Numbered from the stretch's first letter, positions 1 through 10,146 are shown. The stretch: 64,000 nucleotides of DNA from Lewinellaceae bacterium (GCA_020636105.1 JACJYL010000001.1:1302001-1366000); one strand, 5' to 3'. The notes: generated from the sequence alone by a model not told the origin. Numbers and translations are program-made.

Positions 1-1694
1 TTTTTTACTTCTTCTGCCCATTTTGGAATAAACATTCTATGGTACCTGAGCCTTGAAATATGATTGGGTTGAGTAGGATCCCCATTCCAGCAATGTTCGG
101 CCCGGTCCCCATAGGCAACTTCTCCGTCATAAGTCGGATTATCGAGAGACTTCAGAACTTCTTCGGCCAGGTAAACCGCATTATTCAGGTAGTAATTGTC
201 CATATCGCCACAGTAAATATGAATCTTGCCTTTCCACTGTGCTCCGTTTTTTGCCCAGTCCCTTTTCATGATGTAACTCAGATCATAATTTTCTTTCCAG
301 AAAGCCGCCACTTCAGGATTAATCTCTCCTGTTTGTTTATCCCATATTCGTTTGGGGTATCCGTCATCCCCAACCGGAGAATAAACGGCCTCCCAAATGT
401 CCCACTGTTGTCCGGAACGGCTTTTGGTGCCCAGGGCGAGTTCCCGAAGATTCATCTCCTTCAAAGTGGCGGACACGTTGCCCAGGTGATCTCTATGCCC
501 GGGGCGGTACGTCTTTTTGAAATCACTTTCCAGGGAATAGGCATTTTTATTTTCATATAAATTGACCAGGCAATAAGCCCTGAAATCAATGGGATCCGGA
601 CAGGCAGCAAAACAACCGTTGTATTGGTCAGGATACTTTACCTGCACCGCCAGGGCTTCCCACCCTCCTGTCGACCCGCCATAGGTGAACCTCGCCCAGC
701 CTTCGCCTATGCCCCGGAATTGCTTCTCAATATAAGGAATCAGTTCATAGGTGATGGCATCCCCGTAAGGCCCCAGGTTTTCAGAATTTACCGCGTAAGA
801 ATCATCGTAAAAAGGATTGGCATGTTGAATTTTGATGGCCAGCACGCGTGGAAAATCAGGTCCCGTCCATGTTTTGTAAAAATCGTATGCTTCCTGTTGA
901 ACGATCCTGTTGTAGCCCTTTACCTTAAATCGATCGCTGTAATCAGGTTCCAGGTTGGGGTCGGGTGGAGTCATCCTGAATTCTTCAAAATCCGTTGGGA
1001 AATGGCCGTGCATAATGGCCAGGGGGTATTTCACCTCAGGATGCTCCTCAAATCCTTCGGGCAACAGGACATGAGCTCCCAGATAAACGGGGCGTCCCCA
1101 AAACTCAGAGAGCCGTTCGCTTTTAATTTTTATGTGTTTGATATACTTTGTATCCTCCGGTTCGGGAATGGGGGGGATGGCTTTATCCAATGTCAAGCCA
1201 TAAATCCCTTTGCCTATTGTCAATTTTAACGGCTCGGAAAAAAGATTGCCCGGGGCTTTATTCCACTGCTGCCCCTCTCCCCTGTCCATGGGCATTTTTA
1301 CGGTATGTCCGTCGGCACGGGTAAACGTTTCATACTGGTGAAAAAGAGCCTGCACAAAATACTCGCCCTGTGGAATATCTTTCAGGCTTTCCAAAGGATA
1401 ACCATAAACCTCATTGCCGGAAAAAATGATCTTCCCATCAGCAGCCTTCCAGTCCTCCACGTCCATCCCGAAGATCAATTGGGTTTCAGGGCCGTCCGCT
1501 ATCTGAAAACGGGGTTCGGCCTTTTCGTTTTTTGACAACATGACAAAAACGCGGCCGTCTTTTATACTGTCTTCAAATGTTTTGTCAATGGTCAGTTCAA
1601 AAACAGGACCGCTTTCCTCCGCGGCAGGCCTGGTTTCACATGAAAAAAATGCAAAAAGAACCAGGATAACCATCAAAAACATACCATTTTTCAT
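1..1694 (-). CDS. Secreted alpha/beta-hydrolase (putative esterase), C-terminus cut by window edge
   Basis: Reading the minus strand from the ATG at 1694 gives one frame with no stop to base 1, so the 3' end lies outside the window (about 564 codons present). The start encodes a hydrophobic signal ending FAFFSCETRP, compatible with a lipoprotein signal, though the lipobox is not canonical. The second half contains the serine-nucleophile-like motif YGGSTGGWEA and stretches such as YPLAIMHGHFPTDFEEF and YDFYKTWTGPDFPRVLAI, which resemble the PF00756 'putative esterase' (enterochelin esterase/esterase D) fold. The N-terminal ~150 residues look like a beta domain before the hydrolase. The likely role is hydrolysis of an ester or peptide-like substrate outside the cytoplasm; the substrate is unknown. 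It is divergent from the gene at 1968. Open frames on the plus strand here are shadows. Confidence 0.75.
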   Translation of the reverse strand, partial: MKNGMFLMVILVLFAFFSCETRPAAEESGPVFELTIDKTFEDSIKDGRVFVMLSKNEKAEPRFQIADGPETQLIFGMDVEDWKAADGKIIFSGNEVYGYPLESLKDIPQGEYFVQALFHQYETFTRADGHTVKMPMDRGEGQQWNKAPGNLFSEPLKLTIGKGIYGLTLDKAIPPIPEPEDTKYIKHIKIKSERLSEFWGRPVYLGAHVLLPEGFEEHPEVKYPLAIMHGHFPTDFEEFRMTPPDPNLEPDYSDRFKVKGYNRIVQQEAYDFYKTWTGPDFPRVLAIKIQHANPFYDDSYAVNSENLGPYGDAITYELIPYIEKQFRGIGEGWARFTYGGSTGGWEALAVQVKYPDQYNGCFAACPDPIDFRAYCLVNLYENKNAYSLESDFKKTYRPGHRDHLGNVSATLKEMNLRELALGTKSRSGQQWDIWEAVYSPVGDDGYPKRIWDKQTGEINPEVAAFWKENYDLSYIMKRDWAKNGAQWKGKIHIYCGDMDNYYLNNAVYLAEEVLKSLDNPTYDGEVAYGDRAEHCWNGDPTQPNHISRLRYHRMFIPKWAEEVK

Positions 1695-1967
1695 ATTTAT
1701 TTATTTTTAGGTGCCGTGAAAATAACCACCAGAGCTTTTGTTCCAAAATATTGATAACCAGTATTTTAAATTTATCATTTTCCCCAGGTGTAGCCAATTT
1801 AAAGATTTGTCTAAGCAAAATAACAAAAAATTTGAACTGCTCCGATATCCGGCGGCCTGCCCGATGCAATTAATAATGTCTCAAATTAGTATCTCCAACT
1901 GGCGCGCTGGCCGGTTTAAAGGCCAATTAAATACGCCTATTCCGAAAAAGAACTTACCTTTAAGCTC

Positions 1968-2555
1968 ATGATGGAATTATCGGACAAAGAACTATCAGTC
2001 ATTGAAAACACATCGTTTTTGTTGACCAAAAGAAAGGTAACGGAAAAAATCCAACAACTTCTGGGACAGACTCGCCTGGATCTTAAGGCACTTTTGAGTC
2101 GTAATGTTTTTGAATTCCCTGAAGGATCTGATCTGATCACGGGGAAAATTTCCAAAGGAGAAAACTATCAAAACCTCCCCTACCTCGTGCTGGATTATCC
2201 CCGCTTGTTTACCCAAAAAGATATTTTTGCCTATAGAACCATGTTTTGGTGGGGAAATTTTTTTAGCGCCACCCTGCATCTACAAGGGCAATCACTGGAT
2301 AAGCATCGGTCTGCATTGATAAAAAATCTCCCCGGCTTAATCGATCAGGATATTTACATAGGGGTAGGCTCCTCCCCCTGGCAATATCATTATGAAACGG
2401 ACAATTACATTCCAGTCTCAGAGATCGATGCTGATTTTATCAGGCAATGTGAATTTTTAAAGCTCAGTAAAAAAATCCCGTTAAGCCAATGGTCCCAAGT
2501 TCCCCAATTCAGTACGGATTTTTTAGCCTTTTTGATCGCGTTGCTTGGAGCTTAA
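1968..2555 (+). CDS. Hypothetical protein, 195 aa
   Basis: The frame is open for 195 codons with tandem start codons (ATG at 1968 and 1971). There is no signal peptide and no convincing membrane span. The protein is mixed alpha/beta with an aromatic-rich middle (YRTMFWWGNFFSATLHLQG) and ends in a hydrophobic tail (TDFLAFLIALLGA). I do not recognise the family. It sits between a divergent esterase and the cpgS-like gene and ends about 50 bases before the promoter motif of the latter, so it appears to be its own transcription unit. Codon use matches the neighbours, and the overlapping minus-strand frames are shorter and look like shadows. Confidence 0.7.
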   Translation: MMELSDKELSVIENTSFLLTKRKVTEKIQQLLGQTRLDLKALLSRNVFEFPEGSDLITGKISKGENYQNLPYLVLDYPRLFTQKDIFAYRTMFWWGNFFSATLHLQGQSLDKHRSALIKNLPGLIDQDIYIGVGSSPWQYHYETDNYIPVSEIDADFIRQCEFLKLSKKIPLSQWSQVPQFSTDFLAFLIALLGA

Positions 2556-2602
2556 AAGCAAAACATTCTTCGTTTTTTTATGCATTTTTGAACAAATTTT
2601 AG

Positions 2603-2610
2603 TATATTTG
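2603..2610 (+). promoter_or_regulatory. Candidate Bacteroidota -7 element upstream of cpgS-like gene
   Basis: TATATTTG matches the Bacteroidota TAnnTTTG -7 consensus. A T-rich stretch lies upstream, but no well-spaced TTTG -33 box is obvious. Use of this promoter would give a leader of about 130 nt. Confidence 0.4.
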
Positions 2611-2626
2611 TTTGCATCATGACACT

Positions 2627-2706
2627 GCGGTGCTACAGACCGCTGGATTACACTTTTTGAACATCCTTGACGAATCGGATTGATATCCGGCATGAATTCC
2701 TGCCGG
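2627..2706 (+). promoter_or_regulatory. Structured 5' leader with competing hairpins
   Basis: Stem 1 is GCGGT (2627-2631) with ACCGC (2639-2643). Stem 2 is CGGAT (2676-2680) with ATCCG (2685-2689). Stem 3 is CCGGCA (2687-2692) with TGCCGG (2701-2706). Stems 2 and 3 share bases 2687-2689 and cannot both form fully, which is a switch-like arrangement. No known riboswitch class is recognised, and the function is inferred only from the pairing. Confidence 0.3.
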
Positions 2707-2742
2707 GTTCGCCCATAAGATTTTTAAATAAAACCTTAAATT

Positions 2743-4098
2743 ATGTCAAGAGAGAAAGTAATCATACTCGGTGCGGCTGGTCGCGATTTTCACAATTTCA
2801 ACACCCATTTCAGGAACAATAATGCCTACGAGGTAGTGGCCTTTACGGCGGCTCAAATCCCTGATATTGACGGTCGGAAATATCCTGCCGAACTGGCCGG
2901 CTATCTTTATCCGGAGGGCATCCCTATCCTTCCCGAAGCACAACTGGCGGAACTTATCCGATCTTTTAAGGCCGACACCTGTGTCTTTTCCTATAGCGAT
3001 GTAAGTTATCAAAAGGTGATGACGATGAACGCTTTGGTCAATAGCGCCGGAGCCAATTTCTTATTATTAGGCACAGAGGCCACCATGATCAAAAGCCATA
3101 AGCCGGTCATTTCCGTTTGTGCGGTCCGGACCGGAGTCGGAAAAAGCCAGACCTCCCGCAGCGTTATTGAGCACCTCATGGAACACGGTTTAAAGGTAGT
3201 GGCCATCCGGCATCCCATGCCTTATGGAAACCTCGCCGAGCAAAAGGTACAGCGGTTCGCCGAGCTCGCAGATCTAAAGAAACACAAGTGTACCATTGAA
3301 GAAATGGAAGAATACGAACCACATATCGTTCGCGGCAATATCATCTATTCCGGAGTGGATTACGAAGCCATCGTCAGGGCGGCAGAAAATGATCCCGCCG
3401 GTTGTGATGTTATCGTTTGGGATGGCGGAAACAATGACTTTTCCTTCTACCAAAGCGACCTGTACATTACCCTCATGGATCCGCTTCGCCCCGGGCATGA
3501 ATTGAACTATTACCCCGGTGGCATCAACGTGAGGCTGGCAGATGCCATCATCATCAATAAGATCGATTCAGCCACCCCGGAAGGCATCCAGATGGTCAGA
3601 GATAATATTGAAAAACTCAATCCCAGGGCGACCGTGATTGATGCAGCCTCTCCCATAAAGGTGGATAACCCGGCCGTAATCAAAGATAAAAAAGTATTGG
3701 TTGTCGAAGACGGCCCGACCCTGACTCACGGGGGTATGAAGATTGGTGCCGGCACCGTGGCCGCCAAAAAATACGGCGCCCGTGAAATGGTGGATCCCCG
3801 GCCTTTCCTCACCGGAAAATTGGCCGAAACGTTCGAGATCTATCCGGAAATTGGCCAGCTTTTGCCTGCCATGGGATACGGTGCCCAGCAATTGGCAGAT
3901 CTTGAAACCACCATCAATAATACAGATTGCGAAGCGGTAATTGTCGGCACGCCTATTGACCTGAGCCGTGTGATCAACATCAAACACCCCTTCACCAGGG
4001 TTTATTACGACCTGCAATGCATCGGGGAACCGACCTTAAAAATGGTCATTGATGAATTTGTAAAAACCAAAGTGGAACAGATGGCCTCCGTTTTTTAA
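2743..4098 (+). CDS. Cyclic 2,3-diphosphoglycerate synthetase-like P-loop GTPase
   Basis: This 451-aa protein starts with a Rossmann-like strand (KVIILGAAGRDFHNF) and a P-loop around residues 127-136 (VRTGVGKSQTSR). Later motifs include VIVWDGGNNDFSF and an NKID-like segment (IIINKIDSATP), typical of the family annotated as cyclic 2,3-diphosphoglycerate synthetase. In methanogens that enzyme makes cyclic 2,3-diphosphoglycerate. The role of the bacterial homologues is not established, so the biochemical name is by family only. No signal peptide is present, so it should be cytosolic. It is a single gene with its own promoter-like motif, a structured leader and a terminator at 4211-4230. The gene downstream is convergent. 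Confidence 0.8.
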   Translation: MSREKVIILGAAGRDFHNFNTHFRNNNAYEVVAFTAAQIPDIDGRKYPAELAGYLYPEGIPILPEAQLAELIRSFKADTCVFSYSDVSYQKVMTMNALVNSAGANFLLLGTEATMIKSHKPVISVCAVRTGVGKSQTSRSVIEHLMEHGLKVVAIRHPMPYGNLAEQKVQRFAELADLKKHKCTIEEMEEYEPHIVRGNIIYSGVDYEAIVRAAENDPAGCDVIVWDGGNNDFSFYQSDLYITLMDPLRPGHELNYYPGGINVRLADAIIINKIDSATPEGIQMVRDNIEKLNPRATVIDAASPIKVDNPAVIKDKKVLVVEDGPTLTHGGMKIGAGTVAAKKYGAREMVDPRPFLTGKLAETFEIYPEIGQLLPAMGYGAQQLADLETTINNTDCEAVIVGTPIDLSRVINIKHPFTRVYYDLQCIGEPTLKMVIDEFVKTKVEQMASVF

Positions 4099-4210
4099 AT
4101 TGGCCATCCTCATTTCGCCTTTCACCTGGGAAAATTTTAGTGGTCTAAAATGTCCCGTATGAAATAAGAAGCATTCAAAAAATGGTTGAAAATGAGTCCG
4201 GGAGAAAGCA

Positions 4211-4230
4211 ACCGCTGTGCGGTCTTTTTT
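4211..4230 (+). terminator. Rho-independent terminator of cpgS-like gene
   Basis: ACCGC-tgt-GCGGT hairpin (4211-4223) followed by CTTTTTT. It lies just downstream of the plus-strand gene ending at 4098. Confidence 0.65.
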
Positions 4231-4244
4231 CCGGGCTTTTTTTA

Positions 4245-4282
4245 TAAAAAAACCCCCGATCCACAAAAAAGTGAACCGGGGG
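4245..4282 (-). terminator. Rho-independent terminator of T9SS paralogue copy A
   Basis: On the minus strand a hairpin with arms CCCCCGgTTCAC and GTGgatCGGGGG is followed by a run of T (plus-strand A run at 4245-4252). The same design recurs downstream of copies B and C. Confidence 0.75.
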
Positions 4283-4330
4283 ATCATATCGGCCCTAAAA
4301 AAGACCTCAAAGATTAATTCTAATTAATTT

Positions 4331-7042
4331 TTATTTACTCAATACGATTTGCTTGCTCACACTTACTCCATCTGCCGTGAGGTTCAGGTAATAAAGGCCA
4401 TTTGCAAAACGGCTGTCTCCCAAATCTATGTTTATGGTCGACTGCTCCAGGGTTTCAATATGCTTGAACCATACCTGCTCTCCCAGAATATTGTACACCG
4501 CCAGTTCAATGGATTTACCAATGTAATCCTCTACTGTAATATTCACTACTCCTGAAGATGGGTTAGGGAATACCGTCAGATTAGCCAATCTCTCTGTTGG
4601 TGTATCCAGAGATTCCGGAGTTGGGTTAACCGCTGCTGCCAATGGTACATTGTCGCCACCATTACAGGAACTGACTGGTGCATAACGCCAGGCCACGCCC
4701 GCTGCTATTCCAAATACATTATAACCACTTGGTGGATTTTGATCCCGATAAGTTACCATACCCACAATCACATTGCCATTTGGCACAAACTGAACTGTTG
4801 GAATATTTCCTGTTACCCCTCCAATTAATGGCATAAGTGTACTTGAAGTATTAGCACTTCCGGCAATTACCTCTGATAGGGGTTTTGAATATCCGCTCAT
4901 CTGGTCAATTGCACACCCTACTCCTAGCTGAGCTCCTACCATCACCTGACCGGGGGCTGCATCAACGGGACCGTCCTGCACCCCTGTCGCTAAAGAACCA
5001 TTAGCGCAGCTAACGATCACGGAATTGCCTAAGGTTCCATTTGCATTAAGTTGTTTACACCTCAGGCTAAACTGGCTGATCACCTCAGTTCCATAAGAAT
5101 TTCCTGTAAGCCCTTCATACCCCACCACGACGTATCCCGGAGGACAATCGCAGGTAGTAGAAGGTGGAGGATTCGTTGAGCAAAAACCTGACACACCCTT
5201 TGTTATTGGAGCAAGTGATCCACCCACTGCGCCAACAGCAACACAATTGCTGCCGCCATTATCCAGGTCACCGCAATTCAGGTTCCAGCCCCAAACCACG
5301 TTATCCCCGGAAGTCAGGTCATCCGAGATGAACAATCCGTTCATGTAGGTGGTCAGGTAAGCGCCTGAGTCCCCTACTTTGAGGCCTTCCGGTGCATAAA
5401 TATCCACCCAAACGATTGATCCCTGGCCTACAGAAGCATTGTCGCCTACGTAAACCACTACCGATGGACCTCCTTCCACATTCACATTACACAACGGCCC
5501 GACATTCATTTTCGCCCTGATCTTCAGGTTACAATCCTCATTGAAATTGAGCGTTGATCCTTTGGCCATCGTCAGGCTCTTCATGTACATCTCTCCGTTG
5601 CCGATAGTCAGCGTAGCGCCACTCTTAACATAAACATTTCCGTAGTTCGTGCCCGAAAGGGTTACGTTTCCTGTTATGATCTGGTTATTATTATCCAGGT
5701 AAGGGTTGGACATAAAAGCAGGAAGATTCACCGGTGAATCCGAATTGATATAATTCGCCACCGTACTGCTGCCGTCAATCTGTGCTGCTGCTGACCTCAT
5801 GAAGGTCATGATATTGGAATTGTGTTGTACAGAAACTTCATCGCCATCCTGTACACCAACGCCACCACTGACTACGGTTGATTCATCCATATCCAGCTGG
5901 TCATCCACGATGATCGTATGCGCTGACAATAAGGTCGACAGGTCATAATTCACAACCTTAGATACGGTTGTAGAACAACCATTGTCATCTGTTACGATCA
6001 CTGTATAAGTGCCGTTGGCCGTCACCAAAAGCTCCTGTCCATCACCTAAAAAGTCCATCCCCTGGTACCATTCAAAGCTGAGTGGTTCCGCGAGAGCTGC
6101 TATGTTGGTCACTTTGGCAAATAAAACCTTCACCCCCTGACACCATTCCGGTACATTAGACGGGTCGATCTCTACTTGTGGTAGCGGGTTGATGGTGATC
6201 TTGAAGGAACAGGAAGCTTCCAGCCCTGCACCATCTGTAAAGGTGTATTCTACATTGTGCTCGCCTACACCAAAGAAATCGCCGGGGTTGGCATTGTTTA
6301 CGGTTGAAACAATACCGCAATTATCCGCTGCGGCGGGTTCTGTCCATGAAACATTCCGAGCACCACAGAGCGTGATGTTAGCAGGACATTCAGTAGTCAG
6401 CCATGGTGACTGAGTATCATTCACCGTCACATTAACCGTACAGCTGGAGACCGCTCCATTGATATCCGTAACGGTCAGTGTTACCGGAACACTGCCTACA
6501 TTTGAACAATCAAAGCTAAGTGGAGAGGCAACCATAGAAGCCAACCCACAATCAGCAGTTGATCCGTTATTGATGTCTGCTGTCGTAATTGATCCATTGC
6601 CATCAGTATCCAATTCAACTGTCGTTGTTTGGCATATTGCATTTGGCGGATCACATGAAACGGGACAAATTATCGTAATAGTACCTGAACTGGCAGTAGT
6701 ATTTTCATCATCGAGTAAAAATAAATAAGTTGTTCCTCCGATCAAACTAAGTGTATTTGTAGCTCCGGAGGTGTAAATATCATCGACGTATGACCACCCT
6801 GTACCACTACAAGCACTTGATTTATAAAATAAGTCCACATAACCGCTGCTCGAGCTTACGGCAATATCGTAGGAGCCTGTCGTAGGTGCGGTAAAGGAAA
6901 ACACCTGTTCATTTCCCGGTGTACTATATGGACCTCCTAAATTATCCCATACACCCGATCCTACTGCGAGTGAATAATTTTCAGTACTTCCACAGGAAAG
7001 ATTCGTAACAGAACTACAAGGATCGGTTATTGGGCAAGTCAC
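4331..7042 (-). CDS. T9SS-exported modular surface protein, copy A (main open part)
   Basis: 903 codons, very likely the C-terminal part of a longer gene whose N-terminus lies at 7043-7868 in broken form. Modules in order: one beta domain with FSFTAPTTGSYDIAVSSSSG (about 1-125); a segment with DTDGNGSITTADI and an HYR-like domain (about 130-215); a second HYR-like domain (about 216-290); an Ig/PKD-like domain; a repetitive beta region with LSGTNYGNVYVKSGATL; a Cys-containing domain with CDCPPGYVVVGYEG; and a T9SS type A sorting domain (LANLTVFPNPSSG to the end, about 85 aa). It should be exported by the Sec and type IX systems and displayed on the cell surface. HYR and Ig domains suggest adhesion. 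The C-terminal half is nearly identical to copies B and C. Confidence 0.85.
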   Translation of the reverse strand: MTCPITDPCSSVTNLSCGSTENYSLAVGSGVWDNLGGPYSTPGNEQVFSFTAPTTGSYDIAVSSSSGYVDLFYKSSACSGTGWSYVDDIYTSGATNTLSLIGGTTYLFLLDDENTTASSGTITIICPVSCDPPNAICQTTTVELDTDGNGSITTADINNGSTADCGLASMVASPLSFDCSNVGSVPVTLTVTDINGAVSSCTVNVTVNDTQSPWLTTECPANITLCGARNVSWTEPAAADNCGIVSTVNNANPGDFFGVGEHNVEYTFTDGAGLEASCSFKITINPLPQVEIDPSNVPEWCQGVKVLFAKVTNIAALAEPLSFEWYQGMDFLGDGQELLVTANGTYTVIVTDDNGCSTTVSKVVNYDLSTLLSAHTIIVDDQLDMDESTVVSGGVGVQDGDEVSVQHNSNIMTFMRSAAAQIDGSSTVANYINSDSPVNLPAFMSNPYLDNNNQIITGNVTLSGTNYGNVYVKSGATLTIGNGEMYMKSLTMAKGSTLNFNEDCNLKIRAKMNVGPLCNVNVEGGPSVVVYVGDNASVGQGSIVWVDIYAPEGLKVGDSGAYLTTYMNGLFISDDLTSGDNVVWGWNLNCGDLDNGGSNCVAVGAVGGSLAPITKGVSGFCSTNPPPSTTCDCPPGYVVVGYEGLTGNSYGTEVISQFSLRCKQLNANGTLGNSVIVSCANGSLATGVQDGPVDAAPGQVMVGAQLGVGCAIDQMSGYSKPLSEVIAGSANTSSTLMPLIGGVTGNIPTVQFVPNGNVIVGMVTYRDQNPPSGYNVFGIAAGVAWRYAPVSSCNGGDNVPLAAAVNPTPESLDTPTERLANLTVFPNPSSGVVNITVEDYIGKSIELAVYNILGEQVWFKHIETLEQSTINIDLGDSRFANGLYYLNLTADGVSVSKQIVLSK

Positions 7043-7868
7043 AGAAATAGAAAATTTTGTAGTAGCTGTAGTATTTTCATCATCGATAATGAATAAATAA
7101 GGGTAGTCCCGCCGGTCAAACTAAGTGTATTTGTAGCTCCGGAGGTGTTAATATCATCGACGTAAGACCACCCTGTACCACTACAAGCACTTGATTTATA
7201 AAATAAGTCCACATAACCGCTGCTCGAGCTTACGGCAATATCGTAGGAGCCTGTCGAAGGTGCGGTAAAAAGAAAACACCTGTTCATTTCCCAGGTACTA
7301 TATGGACCCTCCCTAAATTATCCCATACACCATATCCTATCAGAGTGAATAATTTTCTTAGTACTTCCAGACAGGAAAGATTCGTAACAGAACTACAAGG
7401 ATCCCCGGCAGCTGAGCTACAGGTAACCCTCAAAGTCATTACAAAGTATTTTCAGAAAGGCATGGATATTCATCCACTAAAACCCGGACTCCACCAGTAT
7501 AACCTGCACCGTGAAGGGTTACCGAGGACTGAGCACCGCAAAATCATCATTATACCCCCAGCATGGTACCGTCTGGCCTGGAATAAACAGTGATCTGGGT
7601 ATCAAAATCGGTATCGCCGCAGGTGGAGACAGTATACTGTGTGCTCAAAGTGACGTAAAGCAAATTGTATTCTCCTCCATAAAATACAGGAGGCCATTAC
7701 TCCTGGGCACCGGTACAAGCAGGGAGTCGTGCTGAGATACATGGTAGTGAGGTTAATATCAGGCATTGCCCAAAAACGTTGCTGGAACTCCCAGTATCAG
7801 GGTAAAAAGGCAATAAAAGCCAAATGCTTCATAGCCAAAAATCGAATACGTAAATAATTTTTTTCCAT
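7043..7868 (-). pseudogene. Frame-disrupted N-terminal part of copy A
   Basis: The ATG at 7868 begins MEKNYLRI, the same opening as copies B and C, but the frame is soon lost. Coding sense can be followed by switching frames: a beta module with STCGDTDFDTQI, then DDFCGAQSSVTLHGAGYTG and VRVLVDEYPCLSENT, a surface-protein domain absent from copies B and C, followed by another FTAPSTGSYDIAVSSSSG domain open as 7039-7287. Several small insertions and deletions are needed to join these pieces. The pattern fits either uncorrected sequencing indels in a repeat or true gene decay; the sequence alone cannot decide. If the indels are errors, copy A is one gene at 4331-7868 of roughly 1,180 codons. Confidence 0.6.
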
Positions 7869-8453
7869 AATAAATCGACTTAAGTAATTGGTTAATAAAA
7901 ATTAAATTAGTTCATATCAATACCTTCTCCGTCTTACCGCATAAGCATGCAATAATGGAAAAGGGAAATTGCCTTCCCCGACCTGCGGCACGGGAACCTG
8001 TCCTGCCACATACAAATGATTGATTTCGCTGCGCTCAACCTGTCACCGTTTGGAAATTAGATAAATAGCCTTAAAGGTTGCCCGGAGGCAAAACTGCTGT
8101 GTTGATTGGAAAGTATGTAAACAGAGGGGATCAAAAAAAAACTTAATTGCTTTTGTTTACGTAAAAGTAAAAAAAAGGTTGCGTAATTGTCAAAAAAAAA
8201 AATGCAACCCGGTAAAAATAAATTATACTTGGCCTCCGCCCTTGGCCCTTTAGTGGAGCGCCTGTGGCGCAGAAAATGTAAATTAATTTGAACCATTCTG
8301 CTTTTTTTCCTTTGCAGGAGCAATCCAAAATCTGGTATTAAAGTGCCTCGGCCTTTCCTGGTTTCCCGCTTTTTCGCCTATAAAAGCACCCCGATCCACA
8401 TAATGTGAACCGGGGTGAATTTGGGCATCAATGCCAAATATACTTAACGTGAT
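7869..8453. repeat. Repeated leader/intergenic segment between copies A and B
   Basis: About 585 bases without a credible gene. It matches 12151-12736, with small indels, and in part 15955-16203. Shared landmarks are TCGACTTAAGTAATTGGTTA just before the start codon, GGAAATTGCCTTCCCCGACC, a degenerate GGCACGGGAACCTG palindrome, and CGCTGCGCTCAACCTG. The right part holds the terminator of copy B (8387-8417). The segment was duplicated together with the genes. Confidence 0.75.
8387..8417 (-). terminator. Terminator of T9SS paralogue copy B
   Basis: Inverted repeat CACCCCG/CGGGGTG with inner pairing (CCACATAATGTGA) on the minus strand. It has the same structure as the copy C terminator. The U-run here is shorter (plus-strand 'taaaag'). 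Confidence 0.55.
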
Positions 8454-10146
8454 TTCTACCAATACGATTTGCTTGCCCACACTTACTCCATCTGCCGTGA
8501 GGTTCAGGTAATAAAGGCCATTTGCAAAACGGCTGTCTCCCAAATCTATGTTTATGGTCGACTGCTCCAGGGTTTCAATATGCTTGAACCATACCTGCTC
8601 TCCCAGAATATTGTACACCGCCAGTTCAAATGGATTTTACCAATGTAATCCTCTACTGTAATATTCCACTACTCCCTGAAGATGGGTTAGGGAATACCGG
8701 TCAGATTAGCCAATCTCTGTTGGTGGCAACAGAGATCTCGGCGTTGGTTAACACGCTGCGCGCCAATGGTATATTGTCGCACCATTACAGGAACTGGATT
8801 GGTACATACGTGAAGCCGCCCGCTGCGAATTCACGTTAATCAACATTATAACCATCTGGTGGATTTGATCCCGATAAGTTACCATACCCACAATCACATA
8901 TCAAGCATCTTATACAAACTGAACTATTTGAGTATTTCCTGTTACCCCTCCAATTAATGGCATAAGTGTAATCGGAAGTATTAGCACCTGGCAATTACCT
9001 CTCATAGGTTTTGATCTCATCTGCTCTCATCTGGTCAATTTACGGCATCACCTGAGCTCCTACCATCAATTGAGGTTGCATCAACGGGACCGTCCTGCAC
9101 CCTGCTTGTCGTTAAAGACCAATAATTGCGTAGCCCAACCATCCTTGAAGATCGCCTGGCTAGTTCCATTTGCATTAAGTTACGTTACACCTCAGGCTTA
9201 AACTGGTTGATCACCTCAGTTCCATAAATCTCCCTATTAGCTTCATGCTCCTAATTAACGACGTATCTTATGGATAATTGCAGGTAGTAGAAGGTGAGAG
9301 AGTTCGATTGAGCAAAAACCACTTAATGCACCCTTTCATATTGGAGTATGATCCACCCACTGCAGCCAATAGCAAACACAATTGCTGCCGCCATTATCCA
9401 GGTCACCGCAATTCAGGTTCCAGCCCCAAACCACGTTATCCCCGGAAGTCAGGTCATCCGAGATGAACAATCCGTTCATGTAGGTGGTCAGGTAAGCGCC
9501 TGAGTCCCCTACTTTGAGGCCTTCCGGTGCATAAATATCCACCCAAACGATTGATCCCTCACCACAGGTAGCATTAGAAGCATTGTGTCGCCTACGTAAA
9601 CCACTACCGATGGACCTCCTTCCACATTCACATTACACAACGGCCCGATATTCATTTTCGCCCTGATCTTCAGGTTACAATCCTCATTGAAATTGAGCGT
9701 TGATCCTTTGGCCATCGTCAGGCTCTTCATGTACATCTCTCCGTTGCCGATAGTCAGCGTAGCGCCACTCTTAACATAAACATTTCCGTAGTTCGTGCCC
9801 GAAAGGGTTACGTTTCCTGTTATGATCTGGTTATTATTATCCAGGTAAGGGTTGGACATAAAAGCAGGAAGATTCACCGGTGAATCCGAATTGATAATTC
9901 GCCACCGTACCAGCTGCCGTCAATGGTGAAAAGCTGTTGCTGACCTCATGAAGGTCATGATATTGGAATTGTGTTGTACAGAAACTTCATCGCCATCCTG
10001 TACACCAACGCCACCACTGACTACGGTTGATTCATCCATATCCAGCTGGTCATCCACGATGATCGTATGCGCTGACAATAAGGTCGACAGGTCATGCAAT
10101 TTCATAACCTTAGATACGGCTAAACAACCATTGTCATCTGTTACGA
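8452..10146 (-). pseudogene. Frame-disrupted C-terminal part of copy B
   Basis: This is the downstream half of copy B and matches copies A and C, but it is broken into short frames: 9920-10150 (Ig/PKD end, LSTLLSAHTIIVDDQ), 9509-9877 (LSGTNYGNVYVKSG), 9336-9542 and 8283-8618 (T9SS sorting-domain end). Between about 8640 and 9400 almost every line differs from copies A and C by small insertions, deletions or substitutions, including within the CPPGYVVVGY domain. At 9395-9560 and 9600-9890 it agrees almost base for base. The normal stop after VLSK is also lost by an indel near 8455. This is either a decayed paralogue or poorly polished sequence. Confidence 0.65.

Noticed and set aside
60..1535. 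Several plus-strand frames of 76-201 codons
   Set aside because: The minus strand is one uninterrupted esterase frame running off the window edge; these are its shadows.
4331..7042. Dockerin/cellulosome component because of DTDGNGSITTADI
   Set aside because: Only one calcium-loop-like segment is present and the rest is HYR and T9SS architecture, not a dockerin pair.
8057..8328. Short minus-strand frames in the leader repeat of copy A/B
   Set aside because: The matching frames are not kept in the equivalent segments 12151-12736 and 15955-16203.
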